Of a DNA stretch of 64,000 nucleotides, positions 35,563-44,042 are shown piece by piece. Positions within the stretch are counted from its first letter, which is position 1. Each line of letters begins with the position of its first letter. A model generated the notes under the pieces. The model ran no database searches and was not told the DNA's origin. It saw nothing but the letters and a program-made list of their open reading frames with translations. Location: positions 124,001 through 188,000 of the forward strand of contig NZ_JAFFZE010000022.1 in NCBI RefSeq assembly GCF_025165815.1, given 5' to 3'. A program made the translations under genes and the position numbers. The DNA comes from Actinophytocola gossypii. GTDB taxonomy: Bacteria > Actinomycetota > Actinomycetes > Mycobacteriales > Pseudonocardiaceae.

Positions 35563-36545
35563 ACGACGTGATGATCGAGGTCGACGGAGTCGGCCGCACC
35601 TTCGACGACGTGACCGCGCTCGACGAGGTCAGCCTGTCGGTGCCGCGCGGTAGCGTCCTGGGACTGCTCGGACACAACGGCGCCGGCAAGACGACGCTGG
35701 TCAACGTGCTCACCACGATGCTGCCGCCGACCACTGGCAGCGCGCGGGTGGCGGGCTTCGACGTCGTCGCGCAGGCCCACGAGGTCCGCGCGCGGATCGG
35801 CCTGACCGGCCAGTTCGCCTCCGTCGACGAGAACCTGTCCGGCACCGACAACCTGATACTGATCGCCCGCCTGCTCGGCGCCAGCCGGCGGGAGGCGAGG
35901 GCACGCTCCGCCGAACTGCTCGACCTGTTCGACCTCACCGAGGCCGCCGACCGGCCGGCCCGCACCTACTCCGGCGGGATGCGGCGCCGCCTTGACCTGG
36001 CCGCGAGCCTGGTCGGTCGCCCCGACGTGATCTTCCTCGACGAGCCGACCACCGGGCTGGACCCGGCGAGCCGGATCGGGCTGTGGGAGATCGTCGAGGA
36101 CCTGGTCTGCACCGGCACCACGGTGCTGCTGACCACCCAGTACCTGGACGAGGCCGACCGGCTGGCGGACTCGATCACCGTGCTCGCCGACGGCCGGGTG
36201 GTCGCCGCTGGCACCGCGAGCGAGCTCAAGGCCCGGGTCGGCCGCCGCGCCGTGCACGTGACGCTGACCTCGGCAGACGACGTCCCGGTCGCGCTCGGCT
36301 CGTTGGAGCGCGCCGGGCTGGAGCCGGTGCACGACGAGCCGGCCGCCGCGGTCGAAGCCGACCGAGCGCCGGCACGACGCGCCCGGCCCTCCGTCGTCAG
36401 CACCCCGGTGCAGGCCTCGACCGACCTCGCCGTCGTCGTCCGCGCGCTGGACGACGTCGGGGTCGAGGTGGCCGAGCTCGCGCTGACCGAACCGAGCCTG
36501 GACGACGTCTACCTCGCCCTGGCCAAGAACAAGACCGCAGCCTGA
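35559..36545 (+). CDS. ABC transporter ATP-binding protein, DrrA-like
   Basis: A 328-residue ATPase of a drug-export type ABC system. Walker A GLLGHNGAGKTTLVN, Q-loop LTGQFASVDENLSG, signature TYSGGMRRRLDLAASL, Walker B VIFLDEPTTGLDPAS and the H-loop-like LLTTQYLDEAD are all present; the C-terminal extension is the DrrA-type DUF4162 region. It powers the permease in the next gene. Exported compound unknown; DrrAB homologues export anthracyclines or other hydrophobic compounds. Confidence 0.95.
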   Translation: MNDVMIEVDGVGRTFDDVTALDEVSLSVPRGSVLGLLGHNGAGKTTLVNVLTTMLPPTTGSARVAGFDVVAQAHEVRARIGLTGQFASVDENLSGTDNLILIARLLGASRREARARSAELLDLFDLTEAADRPARTYSGGMRRRLDLAASLVGRPDVIFLDEPTTGLDPASRIGLWEIVEDLVCTGTTVLLTTQYLDEADRLADSITVLADGRVVAAGTASELKARVGRRAVHVTLTSADDVPVALGSLERAGLEPVHDEPAAAVEADRAPARRARPSVVSTPVQASTDLAVVVRALDDVGVEVAELALTEPSLDDVYLALAKNKTAA

Positions 36546-36554
36546 GGGGACACC

Positions 36555-37373
36555 ATGACCACACTCACCTCGACCGCACCTCGCTGGCAGGGCACCAGCG
36601 TCAGCGCGCAGATCGGCATCCTGACCGGAAGATCGCTGCGTGCCCTGCTCGGCGACCCGAAGCTGGTGGTCTTCTCCGTCCTCCAGCCGCTGATCATGCT
36701 GCTGCTGTTCAGCCAGGTGTTCAGCGGCATCGCGGGCACCGCCGGCTTCCCCAGCGGCGTCTCCTACATCGACTACCTGCTGCCGGCGATCCTCGTGACC
36801 AGCGGGGTCGGCGCCGCCCTGCAGTCCGGCATCGGGCTGGTCACCGACATGAAGAACGGCGTCCTCGGCCGGCTGCGGTCACTGCCGATCAACCCCAGCT
36901 CCGTGCTTGTCGCGCGCAGCCTGTCCGACCTCATCCGGACCGCGCTCCAACTGGTGATCCTGCTGGTCGCGGCGGTCGCGCTGTTCGGCTTCTCCCCCGC
37001 GGGCGGGCTACTCGGGGTGGCCCCGGCGTTCCTGCTGGCCCTGGCCGTCAGCTGGTCGCTGAGCTGGGTGTTCCTGGCCGTCGGCGCGTGGCTGCGCAAC
37101 GCGGAGACCATGCAGACCGTCGGCTTCCTGGCGATGTTCCCGCTGATGTTCGCGTCCAGCGCGTTCGTGCCGGTCGAAGGGCTGCCGACGTGGCTGCGGG
37201 TGATCGCCACCGTCAACCCGATGACCTACGCCGTGGACGCCTCCCGCGACCTGGCGCTGGCCATGCCGGTGGGTGGCGCCGTGTCAGGTGCGCTCGCCGC
37301 GAGTGCCGGCCTGCTCCTGGTCGGGTTCGTCGCCGCCGTCCGCGGGTTCCGCCGTCCGCTCGCCGCGGGCTAG
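36555..37373 (+). CDS. ABC-2 type permease, DrrB-like
   Basis: A 272-residue inner membrane protein with six helices of the ABC-2 family: LVVFSVLQPLIMLLLFSQVF at about residues 37-57, then KNGVLGRLRSLPINPSSVLV, the cytoplasmic coupling segment, and NPMTYAVDASRDLALAMPVG near the end. It pairs with the DrrA-like ATPase nine bases upstream. Its last 90 bases overlap, tail to tail, the 3' end of the CopD-CtaG gene on the other strand. Confidence 0.94.
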   Translation: MTTLTSTAPRWQGTSVSAQIGILTGRSLRALLGDPKLVVFSVLQPLIMLLLFSQVFSGIAGTAGFPSGVSYIDYLLPAILVTSGVGAALQSGIGLVTDMKNGVLGRLRSLPINPSSVLVARSLSDLIRTALQLVILLVAAVALFGFSPAGGLLGVAPAFLLALAVSWSLSWVFLAVGAWLRNAETMQTVGFLAMFPLMFASSAFVPVEGLPTWLRVIATVNPMTYAVDASRDLALAMPVGGAVSGALAASAGLLLVGFVAAVRGFRRPLAAG

Positions 37374-39344
37374 CTTCCGCAGCATCGCGTTGTAGGCCGT
37401 CCGGTCGGCGTCACCGTCGTCGTCGGCCCGGCGGTCGGAGCGGCGGGCCTCGCGGTCGTCGAGGCGGGCCCACTGCACGAGCAGCGCACCCAGCACGATC
37501 AGCAGCGGAACCTCGCCCGTGGCCCACGCGATGCCGCCGCCGAGCCGCTGGTCACCGAGCAGATCGGCGGCCCACGGCAGGTTGAGCGACCGGTAGAAGG
37601 GCTCGGCGATGACCGTCTGCATCCCCATCAGGATCACGCCGAAGAACGCGTGGAACGGCAGCGACGCGAACACCATGCCCAGCCGGGCCACGTGCGGCAG
37701 GCGCCGCGGCGACGGGTCGATGCCGATCACCGGCCAGTAGAACAGGTAGCCGACCACCAGGAAGTGCAGGTTCATCAGAAGGTGTGCCCAGTGCTTCTCC
37801 ACGGCCACCTCGAACAGCCCGGAGAAGTACAGAACGTAGAACGAACCGACGAACAGCACCAGCGCGACCACCGGATGGGTGAGCAGCTTCGACACCGGTG
37901 AGCGAACGGCGGCCAGCAGCCACTCCCGTGGCCCGGGCGCGCCGTCCTTGCCGGCCACCGGAAGCGCCCGCAGGGCCAGCGTCACCGGACCGCCGAGCAC
38001 CAGCAGCACCGGCGCCAGCATGGACAGCATCATGTGCGTTTCCATGTGCACGCTGAACATCGCCGGCGAGTAGCGGCCGAACCCGGACGAGGTCGCGATC
38101 AACAGCACCAGGCAGCCGAGCAGCCAGGCGACCGTCCGCCCGACCGGCCACGCGTCCCCACGCGCCCGCAGCCGGCGCACGCCGAGCACGTAGAGCACGG
38201 CGAGCACGATCGCGGCGGTGCCGAAGATGAGGTCGAAGCGCCAGTCGGTGAGCAGCGTCCAGAACGTCGGCGGCCCGTCGAGCGGGAAGCCGAGCACCAG
38301 TTCGACCCGGTCCGGCTGGTAGTCCAGCGCCGGTGGCGGCGTTCTGGCCAGGGCGGCGGCGATGCCGATGGTCAGGCACATCACCAGCACCTCGACCGCC
38401 GCCAGCCGTACCAGCGGGTGGCTCGACCCGCCGGCCTCGATGGTGGCGATCGTCTTCTGCCGGTGGACGAAACCGAAGGCCCCGAGCACCACCAAGGCGG
38501 CGATCTTGGCCACCACGAGCAGGCCGTACTCGGTGGTGAACAGGTCGCTGACCGGCAGCCGCACCCACGCGTTGAGCACGCCGGAGACGGCCATGATGAT
38601 CCAGCAGACCAGCGCGGTCGCGGAGAACCGCGTCGCGGCCAGCCGCAGCGCCGGGCCGCTGGTCACCCGTCGGCCGAAGATCAGCAACGCCACCAGGCCG
38701 CCGACCCAGAGCGACGCCGCGACCAGGTGGAACAGCAGGCTGTTGGTGGCGAGATCGTGCTGGCCGCCGCTACTGGAGTGCCCGGTGACCGCGACCGGCG
38801 TGACCCCGAACACCGCGACGCCGAACAGGACCGCGGTGGACCTCCAGGACAGCACGAACCGGGTGCCGACCGCGACGACCAACGCGACCAGTGCCGTGAT
38901 CAGCCAGGCCTTGGCCTGCTCGATGAGGCCGAGGAGGGTGATCAGCGTGTCGGGGTTGAGCACCTCGGAGACGGGTTTGTCCAGCGCGTCGGCCTCGGTG
39001 TAGACGAGCGCCGCCAGCGAGGCGAGACACCAAAGGGTGGCGGCCCAGCAGGCCGTTCGCAACGCCGCGTAACCGCCGACGTCGAGTACCCCGGAGCGCT
39101 GCGGCGCAACCATGAACGTGGCGAACAGCAGCGACCCGATGGTCAGCACCATGCCGATCTCGGCGAGTACGCGCACCACGGTCAGGCCGTAGATGTTGAC
39201 CGGCGCGAACTCGTCGGCGGTCAGGGAGAGCAGGGCCACGGCGGCCAGCACGGCGAACAGACCGCCGATGACGATCAGCGGCAGCACACCGGCTGTCGTC
39301 CCTGCTCGGGCGGGCGCCTTCTCCGGCGAACTGTCGACGGACAC
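37284..39344 (-). CDS. CopD-CtaG fusion, copper resistance / cytochrome oxidase assembly
   Basis: A 686-residue polytopic membrane protein. The first half is CopD-like (LLFHLVAASLWVGGLVALLI), linked to copper uptake; the second half is the CtaG caa3-assembly domain with its conserved histidines (MFSVHMETHMMLSMLAPVLL, EKHWAHLLMNLHFLVVGYLF and SLPFHAFFGVILMG). Together they probably supply copper to cytochrome aa3. The last 40 residues are a charged cytoplasmic tail, and its coding end overlaps the ABC permease gene. GTG 39344 is used as start; the frame runs on upstream into the MFS gene without support. Confidence 0.92.
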   Translation of the reverse strand: MSVDSSPEKAPARAGTTAGVLPLIVIGGLFAVLAAVALLSLTADEFAPVNIYGLTVVRVLAEIGMVLTIGSLLFATFMVAPQRSGVLDVGGYAALRTACWAATLWCLASLAALVYTEADALDKPVSEVLNPDTLITLLGLIEQAKAWLITALVALVVAVGTRFVLSWRSTAVLFGVAVFGVTPVAVTGHSSSGGQHDLATNSLLFHLVAASLWVGGLVALLIFGRRVTSGPALRLAATRFSATALVCWIIMAVSGVLNAWVRLPVSDLFTTEYGLLVVAKIAALVVLGAFGFVHRQKTIATIEAGGSSHPLVRLAAVEVLVMCLTIGIAAALARTPPPALDYQPDRVELVLGFPLDGPPTFWTLLTDWRFDLIFGTAAIVLAVLYVLGVRRLRARGDAWPVGRTVAWLLGCLVLLIATSSGFGRYSPAMFSVHMETHMMLSMLAPVLLVLGGPVTLALRALPVAGKDGAPGPREWLLAAVRSPVSKLLTHPVVALVLFVGSFYVLYFSGLFEVAVEKHWAHLLMNLHFLVVGYLFYWPVIGIDPSPRRLPHVARLGMVFASLPFHAFFGVILMGMQTVIAEPFYRSLNLPWAADLLGDQRLGGGIAWATGEVPLLIVLGALLVQWARLDDREARRSDRRADDDGDADRTAYNAMLRKLARGERTAEPADGGDEPDQEQAGTRGERT

Positions 39345-39358
39345 CCTATCGAGCGTAG

Positions 39359-40567
39359 TCACCGCCGCCCGGCTACGGACCGCCCGCTCAGCTGCTTTTC
39401 CCGTATCGCCTCCTCCCGGCGCCGGGCCGCGGCGGCGGCCAGCGCGACCGGGGCGATCAACGCGGCGACGACACCGCTGAAGGCGACCGCGACCTCGAGG
39501 TTGGTCAGGTGGGCGACGCCGCCCATGATCGGCGGGCCGATCAGGAACCCGCTGTAGGCGATGGTGGTGACGAAGCCGATCTCGTGCTCGCCGCCCGTGC
39601 CGTCCGCGCGCCTGCCGACCGCGCCGGCCAGGTTCAGCGCGATCGGGAACGCGAAGGCCAGGCCGCCGCCGGCGAGCGCGAACCCGACGTAGGCCAGCGC
39701 GGCGACCGGCACGATCGCGGTGAGCAGGAGCCCGAACGCGGCGGTCAGCGAGCCGGCGATCAGCAGGCGCTCCTGGCTCCAGCGGCGTTCCGCCTGCTCG
39801 CCGACCAGCCGGACGAGCGCCATGGCCACGCAGAAGACCGAGAAGGTGACCGCGGCGGCGGCCTCGTCCAGGCCACGCTCGCGGACCGCGAACAGGGCCG
39901 ACCAGTCGCCGCTCGCGCCCTCGACGATCGCCGAGCAGAGGGCGATGGTGCCGAGCAGCCAGAGCACGGGTCGGCGCAGCATCCGCCGGTCGGCCGGGCG
40001 CTGTGCCTCGCCGGTGGCGGGTTCCTCGCGCGGAACGAACCGGATCACGGCGAGGTTCACGACCAGCACCAGCGCGGAGACGACGAGGAAGTGGTCGAGC
40101 AGTCCGATGTCGTGCCCGGCGGCGAAGGCCGCGCCCATCGAGCCGCCCAGCGCGCCGAAGCTGAAGCCCGCGTGGAACACCGGCATGATCGGCCGGCCGG
40201 TGCGCCGCACGACGGTGACCGCGGCGACGTTCATGGCGACGTCGAGCATGCCGACGGTGGCGCCGAGCAGCACCAGTGCGGCGCCGAGCTGCAGCGGTGA
40301 GCCGACCGTGGCCAGGACGGGCAGCGCGACGACGGTCGCGAGCGCGGAGACGAGGATGACCAGCCGGGCGCCGGAGCGGGCGCACCAGCGTCCGGTCGTC
40401 GAGGCGGCGGCGATCATGCCGATGCTGCCGCCGAGCAGGGCCAGGCCGAGTTGGCCCTCGTTGGCGCCGATCTGGGCGGCGAACGTCGGCATCCGGGGTG
40501 CCCAGGAGCCGACCACGATGCCGTTGATGGCGAAGATGACGAACACCGACCAGCGTTCCGCGCGCAC
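39359..40567 (-). CDS. MFS transporter (YbjJ-like)
   Basis: A 402-residue major facilitator with 12 predicted helices. It begins RWSVFVIFAINGIVVGSWAP and has the YbjJ/FucP-like features SWAPRMPTFAAQIGA, MPVFHAGFSFGALGG and EIGFVTTIAYSGFLIGPPIM. The substrate may be a sugar or small acid but cannot be read. The GTG start is divergent from the LacI gene; their shared 60-bp region carries a perfect palindrome, so the repressor very likely controls this transporter. Confidence 0.92.
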   Translation of the reverse strand: MRAERWSVFVIFAINGIVVGSWAPRMPTFAAQIGANEGQLGLALLGGSIGMIAAASTTGRWCARSGARLVILVSALATVVALPVLATVGSPLQLGAALVLLGATVGMLDVAMNVAAVTVVRRTGRPIMPVFHAGFSFGALGGSMGAAFAAGHDIGLLDHFLVVSALVLVVNLAVIRFVPREEPATGEAQRPADRRMLRRPVLWLLGTIALCSAIVEGASGDWSALFAVRERGLDEAAAAVTFSVFCVAMALVRLVGEQAERRWSQERLLIAGSLTAAFGLLLTAIVPVAALAYVGFALAGGGLAFAFPIALNLAGAVGRRADGTGGEHEIGFVTTIAYSGFLIGPPIMGGVAHLTNLEVAVAFSGVVAALIAPVALAAAAARRREEAIREKQLSGRSVAGRR

Positions 40568-40596
40568 CCCGTTCTCCTCCCTGTCGGCCGCAGCGT

Positions 40597-40614
40597 AACT
40601 GAAGCGCTTCAGTT
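40597..40614. promoter_or_regulatory. LacI-type operator
   Basis: AACTGAAGCGCTTCAGTT is a perfect 18-bp palindrome with the central CG of LacI/PurR-type operators. It lies between the divergent MFS gene (30 bp upstream of its GTG) and the lacI gene (20 bp upstream of its GTG). Confidence 0.88.
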
Positions 40615-40633
40615 CTCGCTATAGTGTTTGCCC

Positions 40634-41716
40634 GTGAACCAGGACCGGGTGCGCCGCCCCACCCTGGACACCGTCGCCCGGCAGGTGGGGGTGTCCAGGG
40701 CGACGGTGTCGAACGCGTACAACCGGCCCGACCAGCTGTCCGCGCGGTTGCGGGAGCGGATCATCGAGACGGCCAAGCAGCTGGGGTACGCCGGCCCGGA
40801 CCCGGTGGCCAGGTCACTGGCGACGCAACGGGCGGGGTCGGTGGCGTTCATGCTGTGCGACGGGTTGTCGTCGGCGTTCTCGGATCCAGCGCTGAGCATC
40901 GTGCTCGACGCCCTGGCGGCGACGGTCGACAGCGGTGATCGCGCGCTGCTCCTGCTACCAGGCGTGTCGGAAGGTGGACCCCGGGCACAGAGCGTGATCC
41001 GCGCGCAGACGGATGTCGTGGTGGCGTACTCACTGCCCGACGACGCGCCGGCGCTGCGGGCCGTGCGCGAGCGCGCCCTGCCGCTGGTGGTGGTCGACCA
41101 GCCGATCGTGCCCGGCTCGGCGATCGTCCGGGTCGACGACTTCGGCGGCGCGCGCCTGGCCGCGCGGCATGTATTGGATCTAGGCCACCGGAGGGTGGCC
41201 GTCCTCGGCTTCGGCTTAAGCGCCGACGGCCACCGCGGTCCGGCCACGCCCGAAAGGGTGGAAAAAGCACACTTTCGAGTGACCCTTGACCGGTACGCCG
41301 GCTACCTCGATGGGCTGGCTGAACAGGGTATTGTCGCAGGCGAGGTGCCGTTCTGGGAGGCGCCGGGCAGTGTCCGGGAGTTGGGCAGGGAGGGCGCCAG
41401 GTGGCTGTTCGGGCTACGGCCGAGGCCGACCGCGGTCCTGTGCATGTCCGACGAACTGGCACTCGGCGCGGTACGGGCGGCGGACGAGTTGGGACTGGCG
41501 GTGCCCGGGGAGGTGTCGATCGTGGGCTTCGATGACACCCCCGCGGCGAGCTGGGGCGTGCCGTCGCTGACCACCGTGCGGCAGGACCTGGTCGAGAAGG
41601 GCAGACAGGCGGGCGCACTGGCGCTACGGATGCTCGACGGGGCGAGACCGGGCAGACCGGTCACCATCGGGGTGAAACTCCAGGTCAGGGGCTCGACGGC
41701 CCCGGCGCCCGCGTAG
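40634..41716 (+). CDS. LacI family transcriptional regulator
   Basis: A 360-residue repressor. The HTH LDTVARQVGVSRATVSNAYN and hinge helix PDPVARSLATQRAG are typical, followed by a periplasmic-binding-protein-like effector domain ending SIVGFDDTPAASWGVPSLTT. Effector unknown, probably the substrate of the divergent MFS pump or importer. GTG 40634 or TTG 40628 can be the start; neither has a clear ribosome site, so a leaderless transcript is possible. Confidence 0.94.
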   Translation: MNQDRVRRPTLDTVARQVGVSRATVSNAYNRPDQLSARLRERIIETAKQLGYAGPDPVARSLATQRAGSVAFMLCDGLSSAFSDPALSIVLDALAATVDSGDRALLLLPGVSEGGPRAQSVIRAQTDVVVAYSLPDDAPALRAVRERALPLVVVDQPIVPGSAIVRVDDFGGARLAARHVLDLGHRRVAVLGFGLSADGHRGPATPERVEKAHFRVTLDRYAGYLDGLAEQGIVAGEVPFWEAPGSVRELGREGARWLFGLRPRPTAVLCMSDELALGAVRAADELGLAVPGEVSIVGFDDTPAASWGVPSLTTVRQDLVEKGRQAGALALRMLDGARPGRPVTIGVKLQVRGSTAPAPA

Positions 41717-41827
41717 GCGCGGACCAGATCACATCACCGATCTGAGCGAATCCGGAAACGCCAGAGCCCTCCGGAACGATCAGATTCAGGGGCAGCTTCG
41801 TGCCGACCGGCATGAGCGGCCCGCCAC

Positions 41828-41900
41828 GCCCTCGTAGCTCAGCGGACAGAGCAGGAGCCTTCTAAGCTCTGGGTCGCAGGTTCGAGTCCTGCCGGGGGCG
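41828..41900 (+). tRNA. tRNA-Arg (anticodon TCT)
   Basis: Acceptor GCCCTCG pairs with CGGGGGC (one G-T pair), discriminator G, no CCA encoded. D-arm AGCTCAGCGGACAGAGC, anticodon stem GGAGC/GCTCT around loop CTTCTAA with anticodon TCT, T-arm CGCAGGTTCGAGTCCTGC. Confidence 0.95.
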
Positions 41901-42076
41901 CTCACTCTCGGTGACCCCTGTCCCCCATTCCGGGCTCACCGCGCGGCAGGTGTCTTTGACGACGGTCGGAGAGCCGTGGCATGCGCCCGGGTGATCGGAA
42001 CCGGCCGCGAGACGGACCACGAGCCGCCCATGGGTACCGTGCGGAGATTGGCGACTGGGCAGGAGTGGGAGGAAGC

Positions 42077-42535
42077 ATGACGCGCGGGTCCCGGGTCAAC
42101 ATCGGTGAGGAGCACCCGACTGCCTACAAGGCCCTCATCGCGTTGTCGATGGAGGCGGACAAGAACGCCGCGGCCGCCGGACTCGATCCGCTACTGGTCG
42201 AGTTGATCCGGATCCGCACCTCGCAGCTCAACGGGTGTGCGTTCTGCCTGCGCATGCATACCCGCGACGCGCTCAAGAAGGGCGAGGACCCGGACCGGAT
42301 CGCGGTTCTGCCGGCATGGGCCGAAGCCGACTACTTCTCCGAGACCGAACGCGCCGCGCTTCGACTGACTGAGGCGGTCACGCTGGTGTCGGACGGGCAT
42401 GTCAGCGACGAGGACTACGACGCCGCCGCCGACGTGCTGACGTCGGAGCAGATCTCAGCCGTCACCTGGCTGACCACGGTGATGAACGCCTTCAACCGGG
42501 TCGCGATCACGAGCCGCTACCACGTCGGCCACTGA
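42077..42535 (+). CDS. Carboxymuconolactone decarboxylase / AhpD-like protein, first copy
   Basis: A 152-residue helical protein of the CMD/AhpD family. The redox pair is in QLNGCAFCLRMHTRDA (C-x2-C with the following His), the AhpD-type peroxidase-relay site. LTTVMNAFNRVAITSRYHVG closes the domain. It may reduce peroxides or act as an alkylhydroperoxidase partner; some family members are decarboxylases. ATG 42077 has GGAGGAAG just upstream. Two bases separate it from the second copy. Confidence 0.93.
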   Translation: MTRGSRVNIGEEHPTAYKALIALSMEADKNAAAAGLDPLLVELIRIRTSQLNGCAFCLRMHTRDALKKGEDPDRIAVLPAWAEADYFSETERAALRLTEAVTLVSDGHVSDEDYDAAADVLTSEQISAVTWLTTVMNAFNRVAITSRYHVGH

Positions 42536-42537
42536 GC

Positions 42538-43011
42538 ATGCGACAGTTCCTGGACGAGGTCATGCCGGAGGCGTGGCAGGCCGCGCAAGCGTATTCGGCG
42601 GCGATCCGCGATGCGGCGTTGGCGCGGGGGCTGGGTGCGCAGGAGGTCGAGTTCATCAAGGTGCGCGCCTCCCAGCTCAACAGGTGCGTGTTCTGTCTGG
42701 ACCTGCACTCGCGACAGGCCCGGCAGGCCGGGATCGTGCAGCAGAAGCTGGATCTGCTGCCGGCCTGGCGTGAGTGCGACCTCTACACCGACCGGGAGAC
42801 CGCGGTCCTCGCGGTCGCGGAGGCGGGCACGCTGCTGCCGGTAACCGACGACGGCCAGGCCGACCTCGACGCGGCGCGCGCGATCCTGGGCGAGGAGGGA
42901 TTCGTGGCGGCCGAATGGGTCACGGTCACGATCAACGCGTTCAACCGGATCTCCATCCTCAGTAAGCATCCGGTGCGCCCACGTGGAGCGGACGGAAAGA
43001 TGCTCCGGTGA
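42538..43011 (+). CDS. Carboxymuconolactone decarboxylase / AhpD-like protein, second copy
   Basis: A 157-residue paralogue of the preceding gene with the same layout: QLNRCVFCLDLHSRQARQAG holds the C-x2-C pair and VTVTINAFNRISILSKHPV the closing helix. Tandem copies may form a heteromeric AhpD-like assembly. The stop overlaps the start of the pirin gene (GTGA), so the three are one operon, probably oxidative-stress related. Confidence 0.93.
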   Translation: MRQFLDEVMPEAWQAAQAYSAAIRDAALARGLGAQEVEFIKVRASQLNRCVFCLDLHSRQARQAGIVQQKLDLLPAWRECDLYTDRETAVLAVAEAGTLLPVTDDGQADLDAARAILGEEGFVAAEWVTVTINAFNRISILSKHPVRPRGADGKMLR

Positions 43012-44018
43012 GCAATCTGGATCGACGTCCCGACCTGACCGTTCTGGCTCCGGGTGAGCCGTGTGGTTCGGTGGAGGTCCTTCCGCCGCGGCTCGTGCCG
43101 ATGGGCGGGCCGCGGGCCATGACCGTGTACCGGACGCTGCCGCAGCGCGCCCGGTCCCTGGTGGGCGCGTGGTGCTTCCTGGACCACTACGGTCCCGACG
43201 ACGTCGCGACCACCGGAGGCATGCGCGTCCCCCGGCATCCCCACACCGGGCTGGCCACCGTGTCCTGGCTGTTCACCGGGCATATCGACCACCTCGATTC
43301 CGCAGGGAACGCCGCACCGGTGCGGCCGGGTGAGCTGAACCTCATGATCGCCGGGCAGGGCATCACCCACTCCGAGACCAGCCGCTCCGACACCCTGCAC
43401 GGCGTCCAGCTCTGGTACGCCCTGCCCGACGCGACCCGCTTCTGCCCGAACCACTTCGAGCACTACGTCCCCGAACCGGTGACGGAACCGGGGGTGACCG
43501 CACGGGTGTTCCTCGGCGAGTTGCTCGGCTCGGCCTCGCCGGTCCAGACCCGCACCCCCGACATCCTCGGCGCCGAACTCGTGCTGGAACCCGACGCGAC
43601 GGTAGCCCTCGACGTTCGGCCGGACTTCGAACACGCCGTCCTCGCCGACGCCGGCACGGTCACGGTGAACGCCACGGCCGTCGAGCACCGGTGTCTGGCG
43701 TACGTGCCGCCGGGCGCGGACACGCTCGTGCTCACAGCCGGGCCGGAGCGCGCGCGGGTGCTCGTGCTCGGCGGCGTACCGCTGGAGGAGCGGATCGTCA
43801 TGTGGTGGAACTTCGTGGGCCGCAGCCACGAGGAGATTGTGGAGTTCCGACGGCGCTACCAGGCCGAGCTCGGCTTCGAACCCGCCGACCAGGCCGATGC
43901 GGGCAAACCACCCCTGTTCGGGCGGTTCCCGCCGGCGCAGCCGCCGGCACTGCCCGCTCCGGCGATACCGGCCACTCGCCTGGTTCCGCGCCGTCAGCCC
44001 CGGGACAAGCGACCGTAG
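43008..44018 (+). CDS. Pirin family protein (bicupin)
   Basis: A 336-residue bicupin. The N-terminal cupin has the pirin metal ligands in RVPRHPHTGLATVSWLFTGH (His-x-His) with the later His and Glu in QGITHSETSR. VQLWYALPDATRF is the family core; the C-terminal cupin PPGADTLVLTAGPERARVLV and a proline-rich end follow. Bacterial pirins can have quercetinase activity or regulate metabolic enzymes. Operon partner of two AhpD-like genes. Confidence 0.93.
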   Translation: MSNLDRRPDLTVLAPGEPCGSVEVLPPRLVPMGGPRAMTVYRTLPQRARSLVGAWCFLDHYGPDDVATTGGMRVPRHPHTGLATVSWLFTGHIDHLDSAGNAAPVRPGELNLMIAGQGITHSETSRSDTLHGVQLWYALPDATRFCPNHFEHYVPEPVTEPGVTARVFLGELLGSASPVQTRTPDILGAELVLEPDATVALDVRPDFEHAVLADAGTVTVNATAVEHRCLAYVPPGADTLVLTAGPERARVLVLGGVPLEERIVMWWNFVGRSHEEIVEFRRRYQAELGFEPADQADAGKPPLFGRFPPAQPPALPAPAIPATRLVPRRQPRDKRP

Positions 44019-44042
44019 AAACGAGCGTGACCGACGACCGTT

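Noticed and set aside
39345-40385. Extending CopD-CtaG to a 1033-residue protein.
   Set aside because: The extra part is an Arg-rich shadow of the MFS gene on the same strand in another frame; the membrane protein starts naturally at GTG 39344.
41828-41900. tRNA-Arg as the attachment site of an integrated element covering the accessory right part.
   Set aside because: No integrase gene and no second copy of the tRNA 3' end were seen downstream in the window.
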